In this document: positions 26,771-36,162 of the stretch, piece after piece | How positions within the stretch are numbered: position 1 is the first letter of the stretch | Layout of the letters: each line of letters opens with the position of its first letter | From: Verrucomicrobiota bacterium | GTDB taxonomy: Bacteria; Verrucomicrobiota; Kiritimatiellia; CAIVKH01 | Assembly: GCA_024233345.1 (NCBI GenBank) | Contig: JACKPT010000005.1 | Coordinates: 163,046-227,045, forward strand | Direction of reading: 5' to 3' | Length of the DNA stretch: 64,000 nt | Notes under the pieces: generated by a model | The model's input: the letters and a program-made list of their open reading frames with translations, nothing else | Databases searched by the model: none | What the model was told of the DNA's origin: nothing | Made by a program: the position numbers and the translations under genes

Positions 26771-27840
26771 CGGTGCGCATCGATCAGATCTTGGCGGGCT
26801 ATGCCGACGGAGACGCGATTTCCCACGAAGCCACGGAATTGTGTCGCCATTTCCGTGCCTGGGGGGTGGAGTCCAATCTCTATGTAGACCCCGCCCGAGT
26901 CAGCGAAAGTCTTCGGGACGCATGCTGTCCGCTCGATGCCTATGTGGATGATCCGGAAGCGATTCTGTTTCACCATTATTCGGTGGGCTCACCGGCGCTG
27001 GAGTCGTTTGAATCGGCCCGGGCCCGCAAGGTGTTGATTTACCACAACATCACGCCCGGGGACTATTACCGGGGCTATGATGAAGAATTGAAGACCCGCT
27101 TGGACCATGCACGGGCGCATCTGCCGACGGTGGCGGGCAAGGTGGACGCCTTGTGGGCGGACTCGGAATTCAATGCCGGTGAGCTGAAGGCTCTGGGGTT
27201 GGACCAAGTGGTGGTTTTTCCGCTGCTGTTTCCCGAAGCCGCACTGAAGCATCCGGACGATCCGTGGGTGGCCCGACGATTTGCTGCGAAACTGACCACG
27301 TTTCTCTATGTGGGCCGGGTCGCTCCAAACAAGCGGATCGAGGATTTGATCGAAGCCTTCAATTACTATAACAAGCGTTTGAATCCGTACAGCCGACTGG
27401 TGATCGTCGGGTCGGAGCGAAGCTGTCCCAAATACTATTCGATGTTGTCGATGCTGGTGGCGGACCTGGACTTGCCGAATGTGGGGTTTGAGGGGTTTGG
27501 ATCGCCCGGGGGGCTACCCACCTATTATCGCCATGCCGATGTGTTTCTCATGGCCAGCGACCATGAGGGCTATTGCCTGCCCCTGGTGGAGGCCATGTAT
27601 TTCGGGGTGCCGGTGCTGGCCCGGTCTCGGGGTGGAATCCCGGAGGCCATGGGCGGGGGGGGATTGCGGTACGAAGCCCTTGACGGGCCAGAACTTGCGG
27701 TGCTGATGGACCGGGTGGTCCGTGATCCGGCGCTTCGATCCCAGATGATTGCCAGTCAGAAAACCCGGATCGAGCAGGTGTTGAACCGGGATGTTGACCA
27801 TGAATTGCGTACCTTGATGAAACCGCTCTTGCCATCCTGA
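26767..27840 (+). CDS. Glycosyltransferase family 4
   Basis: 357 residues, GT-B fold. C-terminal donor-binding half with FLYVGRVAPNKRIEDLIEAF (about 178-197) and the E-x7-E motif HEGYCLPLVEAM, then PVLARSRGGIPE. Retaining transferases of this family build lipopolysaccharide, exopolysaccharide or glycoprotein sugars in the cytoplasm. ATGA overlap with the upstream coiled-coil gene; 23 bases to the UbiA-like gene. Donor and acceptor unknown. Confidence 0.9.
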   Translation: MTVRIDQILAGYADGDAISHEATELCRHFRAWGVESNLYVDPARVSESLRDACCPLDAYVDDPEAILFHHYSVGSPALESFESARARKVLIYHNITPGDYYRGYDEELKTRLDHARAHLPTVAGKVDALWADSEFNAGELKALGLDQVVVFPLLFPEAALKHPDDPWVARRFAAKLTTFLYVGRVAPNKRIEDLIEAFNYYNKRLNPYSRLVIVGSERSCPKYYSMLSMLVADLDLPNVGFEGFGSPGGLPTYYRHADVFLMASDHEGYCLPLVEAMYFGVPVLARSRGGIPEAMGGGGLRYEALDGPELAVLMDRVVRDPALRSQMIASQKTRIEQVLNRDVDHELRTLMKPLLPS

Positions 27841-27863
27841 GCCCGAAACGCAAAGAATCCCGC

Positions 27864-28799
27864 ATGAACTTGACTCCCTACATACAAATTGCCCGGGTTG
27901 ATCACTGGATCAAGAATGTCTTTATCCTGCCCGGTATTGTTTTGGCCCTGTTTTTTTATCCCCGCCCGGTAACCGGGCAGTTGCTGATCGACATCCTGAT
28001 CGGTTTACTGGCGGCTTGTCTCACCGCCTCGAGCAACTATGTGATCAATGAGATTCTGGATGCGGAGCGTGACCGCCACCATCCGGTCAAAAAAGAGCGC
28101 CCGATCCCCAGTGGCCATGTGTCGATCCCGGTGGCGTATGCGGAGTGGATTCTGCTTGGGATTGCCGGCAGCGCGCTGGGATTCTGGGTGAATGCCAGCA
28201 TGGGCTGGGCCTGTGTGTTTTTGTGGTTCATGGGCACGCTCTACAACATTCCGCCGATCCGGATGAAGGATATGCCCTACGCGGATGTCCTGAGTGAGTC
28301 CATCAACAACCCGATCCGGATGGCCATGGGTTGGTTTTCCACCGGGTTGGTGGCCATGCCGACCATGTCGATTATGTTGTCCTACTGGATGTTCGGGGCA
28401 TTTCTAATGGCCACCAAGCGGTTTGCCGAATATCGCTCCATCGGGGATCCCGAACGGGCGGCCAAGTATCGCAGCTCCTTCAAGTTCTATAATGAGGAGC
28501 GATTGCTCACCAGCATCCTGTTCTACGCGTCCTTATTCGCGATGTTTGCTGCGGTCTTTATTACCCGGTACAAGCTGGAAGTCATTCTTGCCACCCCGAT
28601 TGTCGCGTATGCGATGGCCTATTACCTTCATCTCGGCTTCAAGGAAAAGAGTCCGGCCCAGTATCCCGAGCGTCTGTTCCGGGAAAAGAAGCTGATGCTG
28701 ATTTGTCTGGCCGCATTTCTGGCGTGCGGGGGATTGCTGTTTGTTGAACTTCCGAGCTTGGAACAATTCCTGGTTCCATGGCATAAACCACCGGTATGA
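27864..28799 (+). CDS. UbiA-family prenyltransferase, DPPR synthase-like
   Basis: 311 residues with eight or nine membrane helices. The prenyl-diphosphate/Mg site is N62-x3-D66-x3-D70 in NYVINEILDAERDRHHP, and PIPSGHVS follows, as in decaprenyl-phosphate phosphoribosyltransferase. The GT2 downstream and the GT4 upstream suggest it makes a polyprenyl-phosphate sugar donor rather than ubiquinone or menaquinone, but the acceptor cannot be read from sequence. The stop overlaps the GT2 start by four bases. Confidence 0.85.
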   Translation: MNLTPYIQIARVDHWIKNVFILPGIVLALFFYPRPVTGQLLIDILIGLLAACLTASSNYVINEILDAERDRHHPVKKERPIPSGHVSIPVAYAEWILLGIAGSALGFWVNASMGWACVFLWFMGTLYNIPPIRMKDMPYADVLSESINNPIRMAMGWFSTGLVAMPTMSIMLSYWMFGAFLMATKRFAEYRSIGDPERAAKYRSSFKFYNEERLLTSILFYASLFAMFAAVFITRYKLEVILATPIVAYAMAYYLHLGFKEKSPAQYPERLFREKKLMLICLAAFLACGGLLFVELPSLEQFLVPWHKPPV

Positions 28800-29950
28800 G
28801 TGAGACCTCCTCCATCCAGTTGTCGATCATTATCCCGTGCCTGAACGAGAAGGCTACGCTGGCCGCCGCGATCAATCTGGCCCGGCAGGCTATCGAGCAG
28901 TCCGGCTTGTCGGGCGAAGTGGTGGTCTCCGACAATGGCTCCACCGATGGCTCCCAGGCGATTGCGGAACGGGAGGGGGCCCGGGTGGTCCAAGCCCCCC
29001 GCAAGGGCTATGGCTATGCCCTGTTGGAAGGATTCAAGCAGGCCAAGGGCGAATACCTGGTGATGGGAGATGCCGACGCGACCTATGACTTCCGGGAAGC
29101 GGTGGCATTCATTGAGCACCTGAAAAACGGGGCGGACTTTGTCATTGGCAGCCGCCTCGCCGGCAACATTCATCCCGGTGCCATGCCGTTTCTCCACCGG
29201 TACCTTGGCACCCCGGTCCTGAGTTTCCTCATCAACCTGTTTTTTGGCCTGCGCATTACCGACTGCAATTGCGGGATGCGGGCGTTGACCCGGAAGGCAT
29301 TTGATCGGCTGGGTCTCATCTCCGGCGGCATGGAGTTTGCGTCGGAAATGATCATCAAGGCGGGCTTGTACAACCTAAAGGTCAAGGAAGTGCCCTGCAG
29401 CCTGCACAAAGACACCCGGGACAAGGAGCCGCATCTGCGCACCTGGCGCGATGGGTGGCGCCACCTGCGATTTATCCTGCTGTTTGCCCCGCATGTGGTG
29501 TTTACCATTCCCGGTTGGATCTTTTTTGTACTCGGGATGGGTATGACGATCCCGGTATTGAGCGGCCCCTTCTCCATCGCCGGCCGCATCATCGATTATC
29601 ACTACCTGTTTTATTCGATTCCGCTGCTGTTTATCGGCTACCAGGCCCTGTGGTTTGCCCAGATCGAAGATCACTTCGTGAAGTTTGCCGGATTTCTTCC
29701 GGCGGACATGAAATCCCGGGAAGAGGGCGGTTTTCAATTGGAGCGCTGGCTGATCCTCGGCGGGGCCTTGAGTGTCGGGGGCGGGGGTGTCCTGATTGGT
29801 ATCTTCTGGCGTTGGGTCGCCACCGGCTTTGGTCCCATGGCGGGAATTCGGCCGGGCGCCACCGCGATGGTCCTGATCATCCTCGGGGTCCTGACCATCC
29901 TGAATGCCATGATCATCAGCATGATGGACACCAAGGTCGACCGGCGATAG
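28796..29950 (+). CDS. Glycosyltransferase family 2 with C-terminal membrane helices
   Basis: 384 residues. GT-A domain with SIIIPCLNEKATL, SDNGSTDGS and the metal-binding MGDADATYDF (about 85-94), like dolichol/polyprenyl-phosphate mannosyl- or glucosyltransferases. Four C-terminal helices (about 232-255, 265-285, 320-340, 350-372). Probably loads a sugar on polyprenyl phosphate at the inner face of the membrane. Translationally coupled to the UbiA-like gene. Confidence 0.9.
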   Translation: MSETSSIQLSIIIPCLNEKATLAAAINLARQAIEQSGLSGEVVVSDNGSTDGSQAIAEREGARVVQAPRKGYGYALLEGFKQAKGEYLVMGDADATYDFREAVAFIEHLKNGADFVIGSRLAGNIHPGAMPFLHRYLGTPVLSFLINLFFGLRITDCNCGMRALTRKAFDRLGLISGGMEFASEMIIKAGLYNLKVKEVPCSLHKDTRDKEPHLRTWRDGWRHLRFILLFAPHVVFTIPGWIFFVLGMGMTIPVLSGPFSIAGRIIDYHYLFYSIPLLFIGYQALWFAQIEDHFVKFAGFLPADMKSREEGGFQLERWLILGGALSVGGGGVLIGIFWRWVATGFGPMAGIRPGATAMVLIILGVLTILNAMIISMMDTKVDRR

Positions 29951-29994
29951 CCGGGGTGCATACGGTTGTCGTACAGATGCAAAGAGGTGATGTG

Positions 29995-30684
29995 ATGAGA
30001 AGACTGTTCTCCGGGATTGCAATCCTGGTAAGTGGGGCTGCTTCGCTTTCTGCACAGCCGGTTGATCCGGCCGGGACGGCTTCAAATGCGGTCGAGAATG
30101 CCACGGTGAGCCAGCTCCCTGCCGTTTCTGAATTCGTCCGATTCGGCCAGTACAGTGAAGCATTGGCCATCTTGAACCAGGAGGATGCGGGAGGGCTGCG
30201 TCCGGAGGAGGCGAAGGTGTATCGCGGGATCATGGCCTGGCGGCAGGGACAAATCCAAGCGGCGGAAGGCTATTTCCGGGACGCTATCGCGATGAATCCC
30301 GGCTATGACTCCGGCCATTTCAATCTGGGCGAGCTCGCGTATTCCCGGCGAGACTTTGAGGAGGCGCTCAATGCCTACCGGGCGGTAATCGCGATTGATG
30401 AAACCAATCCGGTGGCTCAGTTAAAGGGTCTGCTGTGTCTGATTCAGTTGGACCGGCAGAGCGATGCCGATGAGTGGATGAAAACCATTCACTACTCGTC
30501 CAAAAATCCGCTCTTTTACTATGCCCATGCGGTACGCCATTTTCAACGGGGTGAGACCGATGCCGGGATGTACTTTGTGGTGGCTGCCCGTCAATTGTTC
30601 GCCCGCTCGGATAATCAGATTTTCCTGACCTTTCTGCTGGAGCAGGGCTGGATTACACCAGCCGAGATGAATCGGGAGATTTGA
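29995..30684 (+). CDS. Secreted tetratricopeptide-repeat protein
   Basis: 229 residues with a signal peptide (about 1-20, SLSA-QP). Three TPR-like units, best seen at AEGYFRDAIAMNPGYDSGHFNLGELAYSRR taken in parts (about 95-160). The start at 29995 follows AGAGGTGATG; an ATG at 29977 is alternative. 44 bases after the GT2 gene, so perhaps the last gene of the glycan operon. TPRs mediate protein contacts; partner unknown. Confidence 0.82.
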   Translation: MRRLFSGIAILVSGAASLSAQPVDPAGTASNAVENATVSQLPAVSEFVRFGQYSEALAILNQEDAGGLRPEEAKVYRGIMAWRQGQIQAAEGYFRDAIAMNPGYDSGHFNLGELAYSRRDFEEALNAYRAVIAIDETNPVAQLKGLLCLIQLDRQSDADEWMKTIHYSSKNPLFYYAHAVRHFQRGETDAGMYFVVAARQLFARSDNQIFLTFLLEQGWITPAEMNREI

Positions 30685-30721
30685 GCGCAGTTCCGCGCCG
30701 TGCCCGAACGGGTTTCGGGAA

Positions 30722-32254
30722 TTATGAACTGGGTTTGATTTCCCCAGATGGCTTCACTTTTTCCTGAAAGACCGGCAGTTCCTCCTGAACTCCCCGGGTC
30801 GCGGCTCGGGCCGCTTCCGCGACATTGGCCTGGAGGCTCTTCAACAACTCCGGGAACTCTTTTTGCTTCTTGAGGATCGCCAGCGCTGGAAAATCCGCCC
30901 GAATCCAGGAGGTCAACTCAAGCGGATGGGACTCCGCCAATTCGTTGAGCAAGGCGAGCCCCTTGTCGGGGCTGCCGGCACCGGCGAGGGCGAGGGCCTT
31001 GGCAAAGCGGCAATCGAACCGTTCCGGGGCCGCCGCCTCTGCCTTTTCGATGATGGGTAACGCTTCCTGATAGGCCTTTGTTTCAAGAAATACCGTCGCG
31101 TACCGGATAAGTAGACCGGCGTTTCCGGCATGATTCTGTATTGCGAGCGCTGCCAACTGAACGGCTTCTTCAGTCTGGCCGTTCAAAGCCAATGCGTAGG
31201 TCCGTGATGCATCGAGATAGGGGATCGAAATCTTACTCGCATGCAGTGCATTCATGACATTCAGGGCTTGATCCACATAGCCATTGCGAAGATCCGCGTC
31301 GGCTTGAATCAGTTGTCGGCGAACCTCCGCCAGCCGGGGCAGGACTTGATCATCGGCCTGGTTCGGGTCGTCCCCGGATTCACTCTCGGGCGCAAACAAG
31401 GTTCCATACAGCATCAAACTGGCCAGTTGGCGGAGGACGGACGGGGTGAACTGAAGTTGAAAGGACTCATCGTGGAGGATGGTATTGGCGATCCAATACC
31501 AGTCTGGCAGTTCGATGATTGGCCAGTCATTGGCCAGGTCCACCGGTTGGTTGATCAGCAGCTTCATGGCCAGCATAGAGACCTTGAGCCCGGCATGATC
31601 GGGATTTTTCCCGAGCATTTGGCTGCCGAGGTTCCAGGCTTGTTCCTTCAAGCCTTCATAAAACATGGCGCGAAAGAGCTGCCAGTGGGCCTCCTCATTC
31701 AAGGGTTCAAGGCGGGTGATTCGAAACCAGACCTGGGCAGCGATGGGGTATTCCTGACGCACCATCAGGATGCGGGCCAGTCGTTCAAGGAGCCGAATTT
31801 GCTCGGGCAGTAATTGGACCGCATAGAAGGTGTATCCGGTGGCCTTTTCCCAGTCACCCTGGGCGGCGGAAAGGTCGGCATTGAGAATGGCCTGCCACAT
31901 TCGCGGGGTAATTTTTTCGCCCCGGAGAAGCTGTCGCCGCAATCGTTCGACCTCAATGTCATCGAGGGCGGGCGTGATCCCGACACGAGGGCCTTCGGCT
32001 CCCAACTGAATACCGATACCGGTGGAGGAGCCGGGAACCTCCATGAGCGAGCCATCCGTCGCGAGGGGGGATTCAAAGTCGTCATTGGCATCGTCCACCA
32101 CCACACCGAAGGCGGGGAATACCTGGAAGAGCAGGAACAGCAGACCCGTCACCTGCGCGATCAGGGATGCGGTCGACCCATACGAGCCAGCGGATCGCCT
32201 GCCGTACAGGGTGCGATGTGTTGTTCTGCCATTCGGATGGCTTCGCTTACTCAT
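30722..32254 (-). CDS. TPR-rich membrane-anchored protein
   Basis: 510 residues. N-terminal signal anchor at about 30-50, then a low-complexity acidic stretch and TPR-like helices to the end (about 120-480), for example GDWEKATGYTFYAVQLLPEQ and DASRTYALALNGQTEEAVQL. Its ATG overlaps the ybbP stop by eight bases, so it is the third gene of the ybbA-ybbP operon. Convergent with the other TPR gene; between them is a short CCCGAA/TTCGGG hairpin. Function unknown. Confidence 0.78.
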   Translation of the reverse strand: MSKRSHPNGRTTHRTLYGRRSAGSYGSTASLIAQVTGLLFLLFQVFPAFGVVVDDANDDFESPLATDGSLMEVPGSSTGIGIQLGAEGPRVGITPALDDIEVERLRRQLLRGEKITPRMWQAILNADLSAAQGDWEKATGYTFYAVQLLPEQIRLLERLARILMVRQEYPIAAQVWFRITRLEPLNEEAHWQLFRAMFYEGLKEQAWNLGSQMLGKNPDHAGLKVSMLAMKLLINQPVDLANDWPIIELPDWYWIANTILHDESFQLQFTPSVLRQLASLMLYGTLFAPESESGDDPNQADDQVLPRLAEVRRQLIQADADLRNGYVDQALNVMNALHASKISIPYLDASRTYALALNGQTEEAVQLAALAIQNHAGNAGLLIRYATVFLETKAYQEALPIIEKAEAAAPERFDCRFAKALALAGAGSPDKGLALLNELAESHPLELTSWIRADFPALAILKKQKEFPELLKSLQANVAEAARAATRGVQEELPVFQEKVKPSGEIKPSS

Positions 32255-34787
32255 CTCTCAAAATCTCCAATGGGGAATGTGCTCGACTCCCGCCGCCAGT
32301 TATACGGCCAAGCAGCGCGGTCAGTAAAGTGAATCCAATCAGGTTTCCGAGGCTGGAAACCGGCGGTATTTGGGCGGGAAGGCTGAACACCAGCGGCATC
32401 AACAGGCTGCTCAGGAGTGCGGCAAGGATCCAGCCGGCCGCAGAGCCGAGAAGACCGATCAGGCCATATTCGATCAGAGGAACATAGGTCAGAAAGCGCC
32501 GGTCGGCCCCGAGGATACGGAATAGGATCTGTTCGCGGCGCCGCTGGTAACGGCTGGCGGCGATGGAGGCGGCGAGGGTAATCAGCCCGGTGGCGATGGT
32601 GAACAGGGACATGAACTGGATGACAAATCCGATCCGCCGCAAAATATTGTCGAGGGTTTCGAGCACCTGGGACAGATCGATCAGGGTGATATTGGGGAAG
32701 GCTCTGGACAGGGTGGTTTGGACGGCAAGGATCTGGGTTGAGTCCCGGACCTGAATGGGCAGGGCATAGACGGTTGGCGCATCGTCGAGGGAGCCCAGGG
32801 GAAACACCACGTTGAAGTTTTGCCGACCGGCTTTCCAGGTTACCTCCCGAATACTGCCGACCACGGTATGCATCAGCAGCCCCTGGACATTCCATACAAT
32901 GGTATCACCCAGTTTGATCTTCATGTCCTCGACCAGGTTCTGGGTGACGGAAATGGGTATGGGTTCTTCGCCGCGGTAGCTAGGGGTGAAGGTGCCGGCG
33001 GCAAGGGTTGCATTTTCCAGTAGGGTTCCGCGCTGGGTATTTCGGAATTCCCATGTGTAAACCCAGTCTTCGATGCCGGCATCTGGTGTCCGGCGCCATT
33101 CATCCAGGGTTTTACCGCGGAGGGCATGAACCCGCATGGTCACGATGGGAAGCGGTGCCTGGGGCGGGTACCCCAGCCGGGTGAGCAGAGACGTGGCGCT
33201 GTTCAGTTGGTCTGGTTGGACATCCAGCAGGATCAGGTTCGGGGCGTCATCGACTTGTCGCACATCGAGCCTTTCGACCAGCGACAGGCGGACCGCGAGC
33301 AGCAGGTGAAGAAGCAGGGAGCCGACACCGAGCGTTACCATGAGCAATGTGGTTCGGTTTCCCGGACGGTGGAGGTTGCCAAGAGCGATACGCAACGTGT
33401 ACGGCCAGTGTGCTCCGGCAAATCGTTTCAGGGTCCATCGCAGCCCGGCACTAAGGGCGATCAGGGAAGCGAGAATGGCCCAGATGCCAGCGGCGTATCC
33501 AAGCCCGAGTTGCCAGTGGGTGGCTTGCCGGACAATCCAACCGGTCAAAACCAGGATGGAAAGGGCGAGCAGGACTGGTTGCCAGCGATCGCGCTGGACC
33601 GCTCGATCTTCGAGTGCTGCGGTGCGCAATCCCTGCAGCGGGGTGATGGAGCGAATAGCCAGCAAGGGCCAGAGGGAAAACAGCAGGGCAACCAACCATC
33701 CGAAAAGCAGGCTGGCTTGAAGGGTCCGGGCATCCAGGGAAACCTCAATGGCAAACGGGAGAAAGCCCTCCAGAAGTGCGGGCAGGCTGAACTGGATCGC
33801 CACCCCCGCGACAACCCCGGCGAGGGCGCCCAGGAATCCGGCGGCGGCCAGTTGGAGAAGGAAAATGGCAAAAGCGGATCGGGTTGAACAACCCAGACAC
33901 CGGAGCAGGGCAATGGTGCCCAGCTTGCTGCCCATATAGACACGAACCGCTCCGGCAATGCCCAGCCCGCCCAGAAAGAGGGCTACCAGTCCGATCAGAT
34001 TCAGAAAGCCGAGGAGGTTGTCGAGCAGATCCCGGATGGAAGCCTGCCGATCAGCCACGGTTTCGGCCCGGATTCCTTCGCGGGCAAACAGCCCCGTTTT
34101 CAGGCTGGCGATCTGGCCGGTCCAGGCGGTGTCCGATGGCGTGAATTGGAAATAGGTTCGATAGCGTATCATGGACCCGGGCTGAACCAGTCCGGTGGTT
34201 TGAAGATCCTCGGATGAAATGTATATCCGGGCGGCGAATGCCCCGGTGATGTCAGATTCCCCCGCGACCTTGAGGAGACTTCCGGCAATGGTGAAGGTGT
34301 GCGATCCAAGGTTGAGGGTATCGCCCGGCCCCAGTCCCATCTGCTGCAGAAGGGCCTGCTCGACCAGGGCCAGAGAGCCGGTCGCGGCCAATGGCCATGC
34401 GGTTGGTGGTTCAACGTCCATCTGCCCATAGTAAGGGTAGTCGCCACTGATGGTGCGGACATCCACATAGTGGCTTTGGTCCGGCCCGGGGAAGTATGCC
34501 ATGGACCGCAGTCGCACCTCGCGGCTCTGGCTGCCGCCGAGCAGGGCGAGGGAGACCTGGGCGGATTCACTCAGAGGCCTTCGGGATTGCACCACGAGAT
34601 CCGCCCCGAGCAAGGACCGGGATTCACGTTCCACCAGGGCGAGCAGATTACTGCGCAGGGATTGAATGGCCACCACCGCCCCGATCCCGAAGACGATGGT
34701 CAGAACATACAGGAGCAGAAGTTTGCGGGAGCCTCGACTGTCGCGCCAGGCCATGCGGAGATGCCAGATGGGGTCCGGTTGGCTCAT
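32247..34787 (-). CDS. ybbP: FtsX-like ABC transporter permease, YbbP type
   Basis: 846 residues with about ten membrane helices: one near 22-42, a periplasmic domain (about 45-240), a block of helices (about 255-480) separated by a second large periplasmic domain (about 500-700), and three helices at the end. Two FtsX domains, as in Escherichia coli YbbP and LolC/E-type MacB-superfamily permeases, which transmit force rather than import solutes. Four bases after its ATPase gene. E. coli keeps ybbA-ybbP beside divergent tesA, exactly as here. Confidence 0.88.
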   Translation of the reverse strand: MSQPDPIWHLRMAWRDSRGSRKLLLLYVLTIVFGIGAVVAIQSLRSNLLALVERESRSLLGADLVVQSRRPLSESAQVSLALLGGSQSREVRLRSMAYFPGPDQSHYVDVRTISGDYPYYGQMDVEPPTAWPLAATGSLALVEQALLQQMGLGPGDTLNLGSHTFTIAGSLLKVAGESDITGAFAARIYISSEDLQTTGLVQPGSMIRYRTYFQFTPSDTAWTGQIASLKTGLFAREGIRAETVADRQASIRDLLDNLLGFLNLIGLVALFLGGLGIAGAVRVYMGSKLGTIALLRCLGCSTRSAFAIFLLQLAAAGFLGALAGVVAGVAIQFSLPALLEGFLPFAIEVSLDARTLQASLLFGWLVALLFSLWPLLAIRSITPLQGLRTAALEDRAVQRDRWQPVLLALSILVLTGWIVRQATHWQLGLGYAAGIWAILASLIALSAGLRWTLKRFAGAHWPYTLRIALGNLHRPGNRTTLLMVTLGVGSLLLHLLLAVRLSLVERLDVRQVDDAPNLILLDVQPDQLNSATSLLTRLGYPPQAPLPIVTMRVHALRGKTLDEWRRTPDAGIEDWVYTWEFRNTQRGTLLENATLAAGTFTPSYRGEEPIPISVTQNLVEDMKIKLGDTIVWNVQGLLMHTVVGSIREVTWKAGRQNFNVVFPLGSLDDAPTVYALPIQVRDSTQILAVQTTLSRAFPNITLIDLSQVLETLDNILRRIGFVIQFMSLFTIATGLITLAASIAASRYQRRREQILFRILGADRRFLTYVPLIEYGLIGLLGSAAGWILAALLSSLLMPLVFSLPAQIPPVSSLGNLIGFTLLTALLGRITGGGSRAHSPLEILRDE

Positions 34788-34791
34788 GCGG

Positions 34792-35469
34792 CTAGTCCTG
34801 AAGAGTCAGTTGTCCCGAGCGCAAGTGCCAGCGTATCGATGCCCGCTGTGCGAGTTGGGCATCGTGCGTGATTAACAGCAGGGTGTTACCGGTGTCGCGG
34901 TGAAGGTCGAACAGGAGGTGCTCAATTTGCTGCCCGGTTTCCCCATCCAGGTTCCCGGTGGGTTCATCGGCAAACAGAATGGCGGGTTGATGAACGCAGG
35001 CGCGGGCAATGGCAACCCTCTGCTGCTCGCCGCCCGATAGTTGGACTGGATAATGGCTCATTCGGTCGGCGAGGCCGACCCGATCCAGCCACTGAGCGGC
35101 CTGTTTCGCGGGTTGGGGTGTTCCGGTCAGCTCCAGTGGGATGCAGACATTCTCCAGAGCCGTCAGGGTGGGGATCAGTTGGTAGTTTTGAAAGACAAAG
35201 CCCATGGACGTCCGTCGCAGGGTGGCGCGTTCCTCCTCGGACAGATGCTGTACCGGCTTCCCATACAGGGTTAACTCTCCTTCGCTCGGCAGGTCCAGGC
35301 CTGCACATAACCCGAGCAGGGTTGTTTTACCCGATCCGGATGGCCCCAGCAGGGCGACCGAACTGCCCTGGTGCAGGGTTGCCGTAATTCCGGACAGGAC
35401 CGTCAGGGTCCGGTGCCGATCCGAGAATCTTTTGGTGATGTTTCGAAGGTTGAGGATTTCTTCACTCAT
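34792..35469 (-). CDS. ybbA: ABC transporter ATPase, YbbA/LolD type
   Basis: 225 residues. Walker A GPSGSGKT (about 42-49), Q-loop in FVFQNYQLIP, signature LSGGEQQRVAIARA and Walker B ILFADEPTGNLDG, all intact. MacB/LolD family ATPase that drives the FtsX-like permease downstream. The ATG at 35469 is taken because the LolD-like core starts directly after it. Only 14 bases separate this start from the divergent tesA start. Confidence 0.93.
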   Translation of the reverse strand: MSEEILNLRNITKRFSDRHRTLTVLSGITATLHQGSSVALLGPSGSGKTTLLGLCAGLDLPSEGELTLYGKPVQHLSEEERATLRRTSMGFVFQNYQLIPTLTALENVCIPLELTGTPQPAKQAAQWLDRVGLADRMSHYPVQLSGGEQQRVAIARACVHQPAILFADEPTGNLDGETGQQIEHLLFDLHRDTGNTLLLITHDAQLAQRASIRWHLRSGQLTLQD

Positions 35470-35483
35470 GGTAGGTTTTCTCC

Positions 35484-36131
35484 ATGCAGCATAGTATCGC
35501 ATGGATCGGCATGATTGCCATGGTGAGCTTGACGATTTCACTATCGGCGGGTGAACCAACCCGTGTGGTTTTTCTCGGGGACAGCTTGACTGCAGGCTAT
35601 GGGCTGACTCCGGATCAGGCTTACCCGGCATTGCTGGAGCAGGCGTTGCGGCGGGAGGGTTATGAGGTCACATGCATCAACGCCGGACTGAGCGGTGACA
35701 CCACTGCCGGTGGAGTGCGGCGGTTGGATTGGTTGTTGCGGCAACCGGTCGATCTGCTGGTCGTTGCCCTCGGTGCCAATGACGCTTTACGGGGCTTCCC
35801 GGTTGAACACACTGAAAAAAACCTTCAAGCCATTATGGATGAAGTTCAGGCCCGGCAACCGACGGCGCGGGTCCTTTTGCTGGGGATGCTGGCACCGCCC
35901 AACCTCGGAGTCCGTTATGGTAATGCCTTTGTCGGGATGTACCGATCACTGGCGACCCACCCGGTGGTGATTGGATTCATGCCATTTCTGTTGAAGGGGG
36001 TCGCGGGTGTTGCGGCATACAATCAGGCTGATGGCATTCATCCCACTGCCGAAGGACAAAGGATGATCGCTTCCGAGGTGCTGCCCTATGTGAAAGCCGC
36101 GCTGGCCCCAGTACGTATGGATGGCCCCTGA
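35484..36131 (+). CDS. tesA: SGNH/GDSL esterase, TesA-like (thioesterase I / lysophospholipase)
   Basis: 215 residues with a signal peptide (about 1-22). SGNH blocks: GDSLTAGYG with nucleophile Ser34, NAGLSGDTT, GAND with Asn99, and DGIHP with D183 and H186. TesA hydrolyses acyl-CoA, lysophospholipids and esters in the periplasm. Divergent from ybbA, the same synteny as in Proteobacteria. Confidence 0.93.
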   Translation: MQHSIAWIGMIAMVSLTISLSAGEPTRVVFLGDSLTAGYGLTPDQAYPALLEQALRREGYEVTCINAGLSGDTTAGGVRRLDWLLRQPVDLLVVALGANDALRGFPVEHTEKNLQAIMDEVQARQPTARVLLLGMLAPPNLGVRYGNAFVGMYRSLATHPVVIGFMPFLLKGVAGVAAYNQADGIHPTAEGQRMIASEVLPYVKAALAPVRMDGP

Positions 36132-36141
36132 GTGCGGGCAG

Positions 36142-36162
36142 GGGCTTGGGCAGAGCAAGCCC
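36142..36162. terminator. Hairpin between convergent tesA and prepilin-like gene
   Basis: GGGCTTG (36142-36148) pairs with CAAGCCC (36156-36162) across a seven-base loop. Lies at both gene ends; no U-run, so termination is only possible, not shown. Confidence 0.45.
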
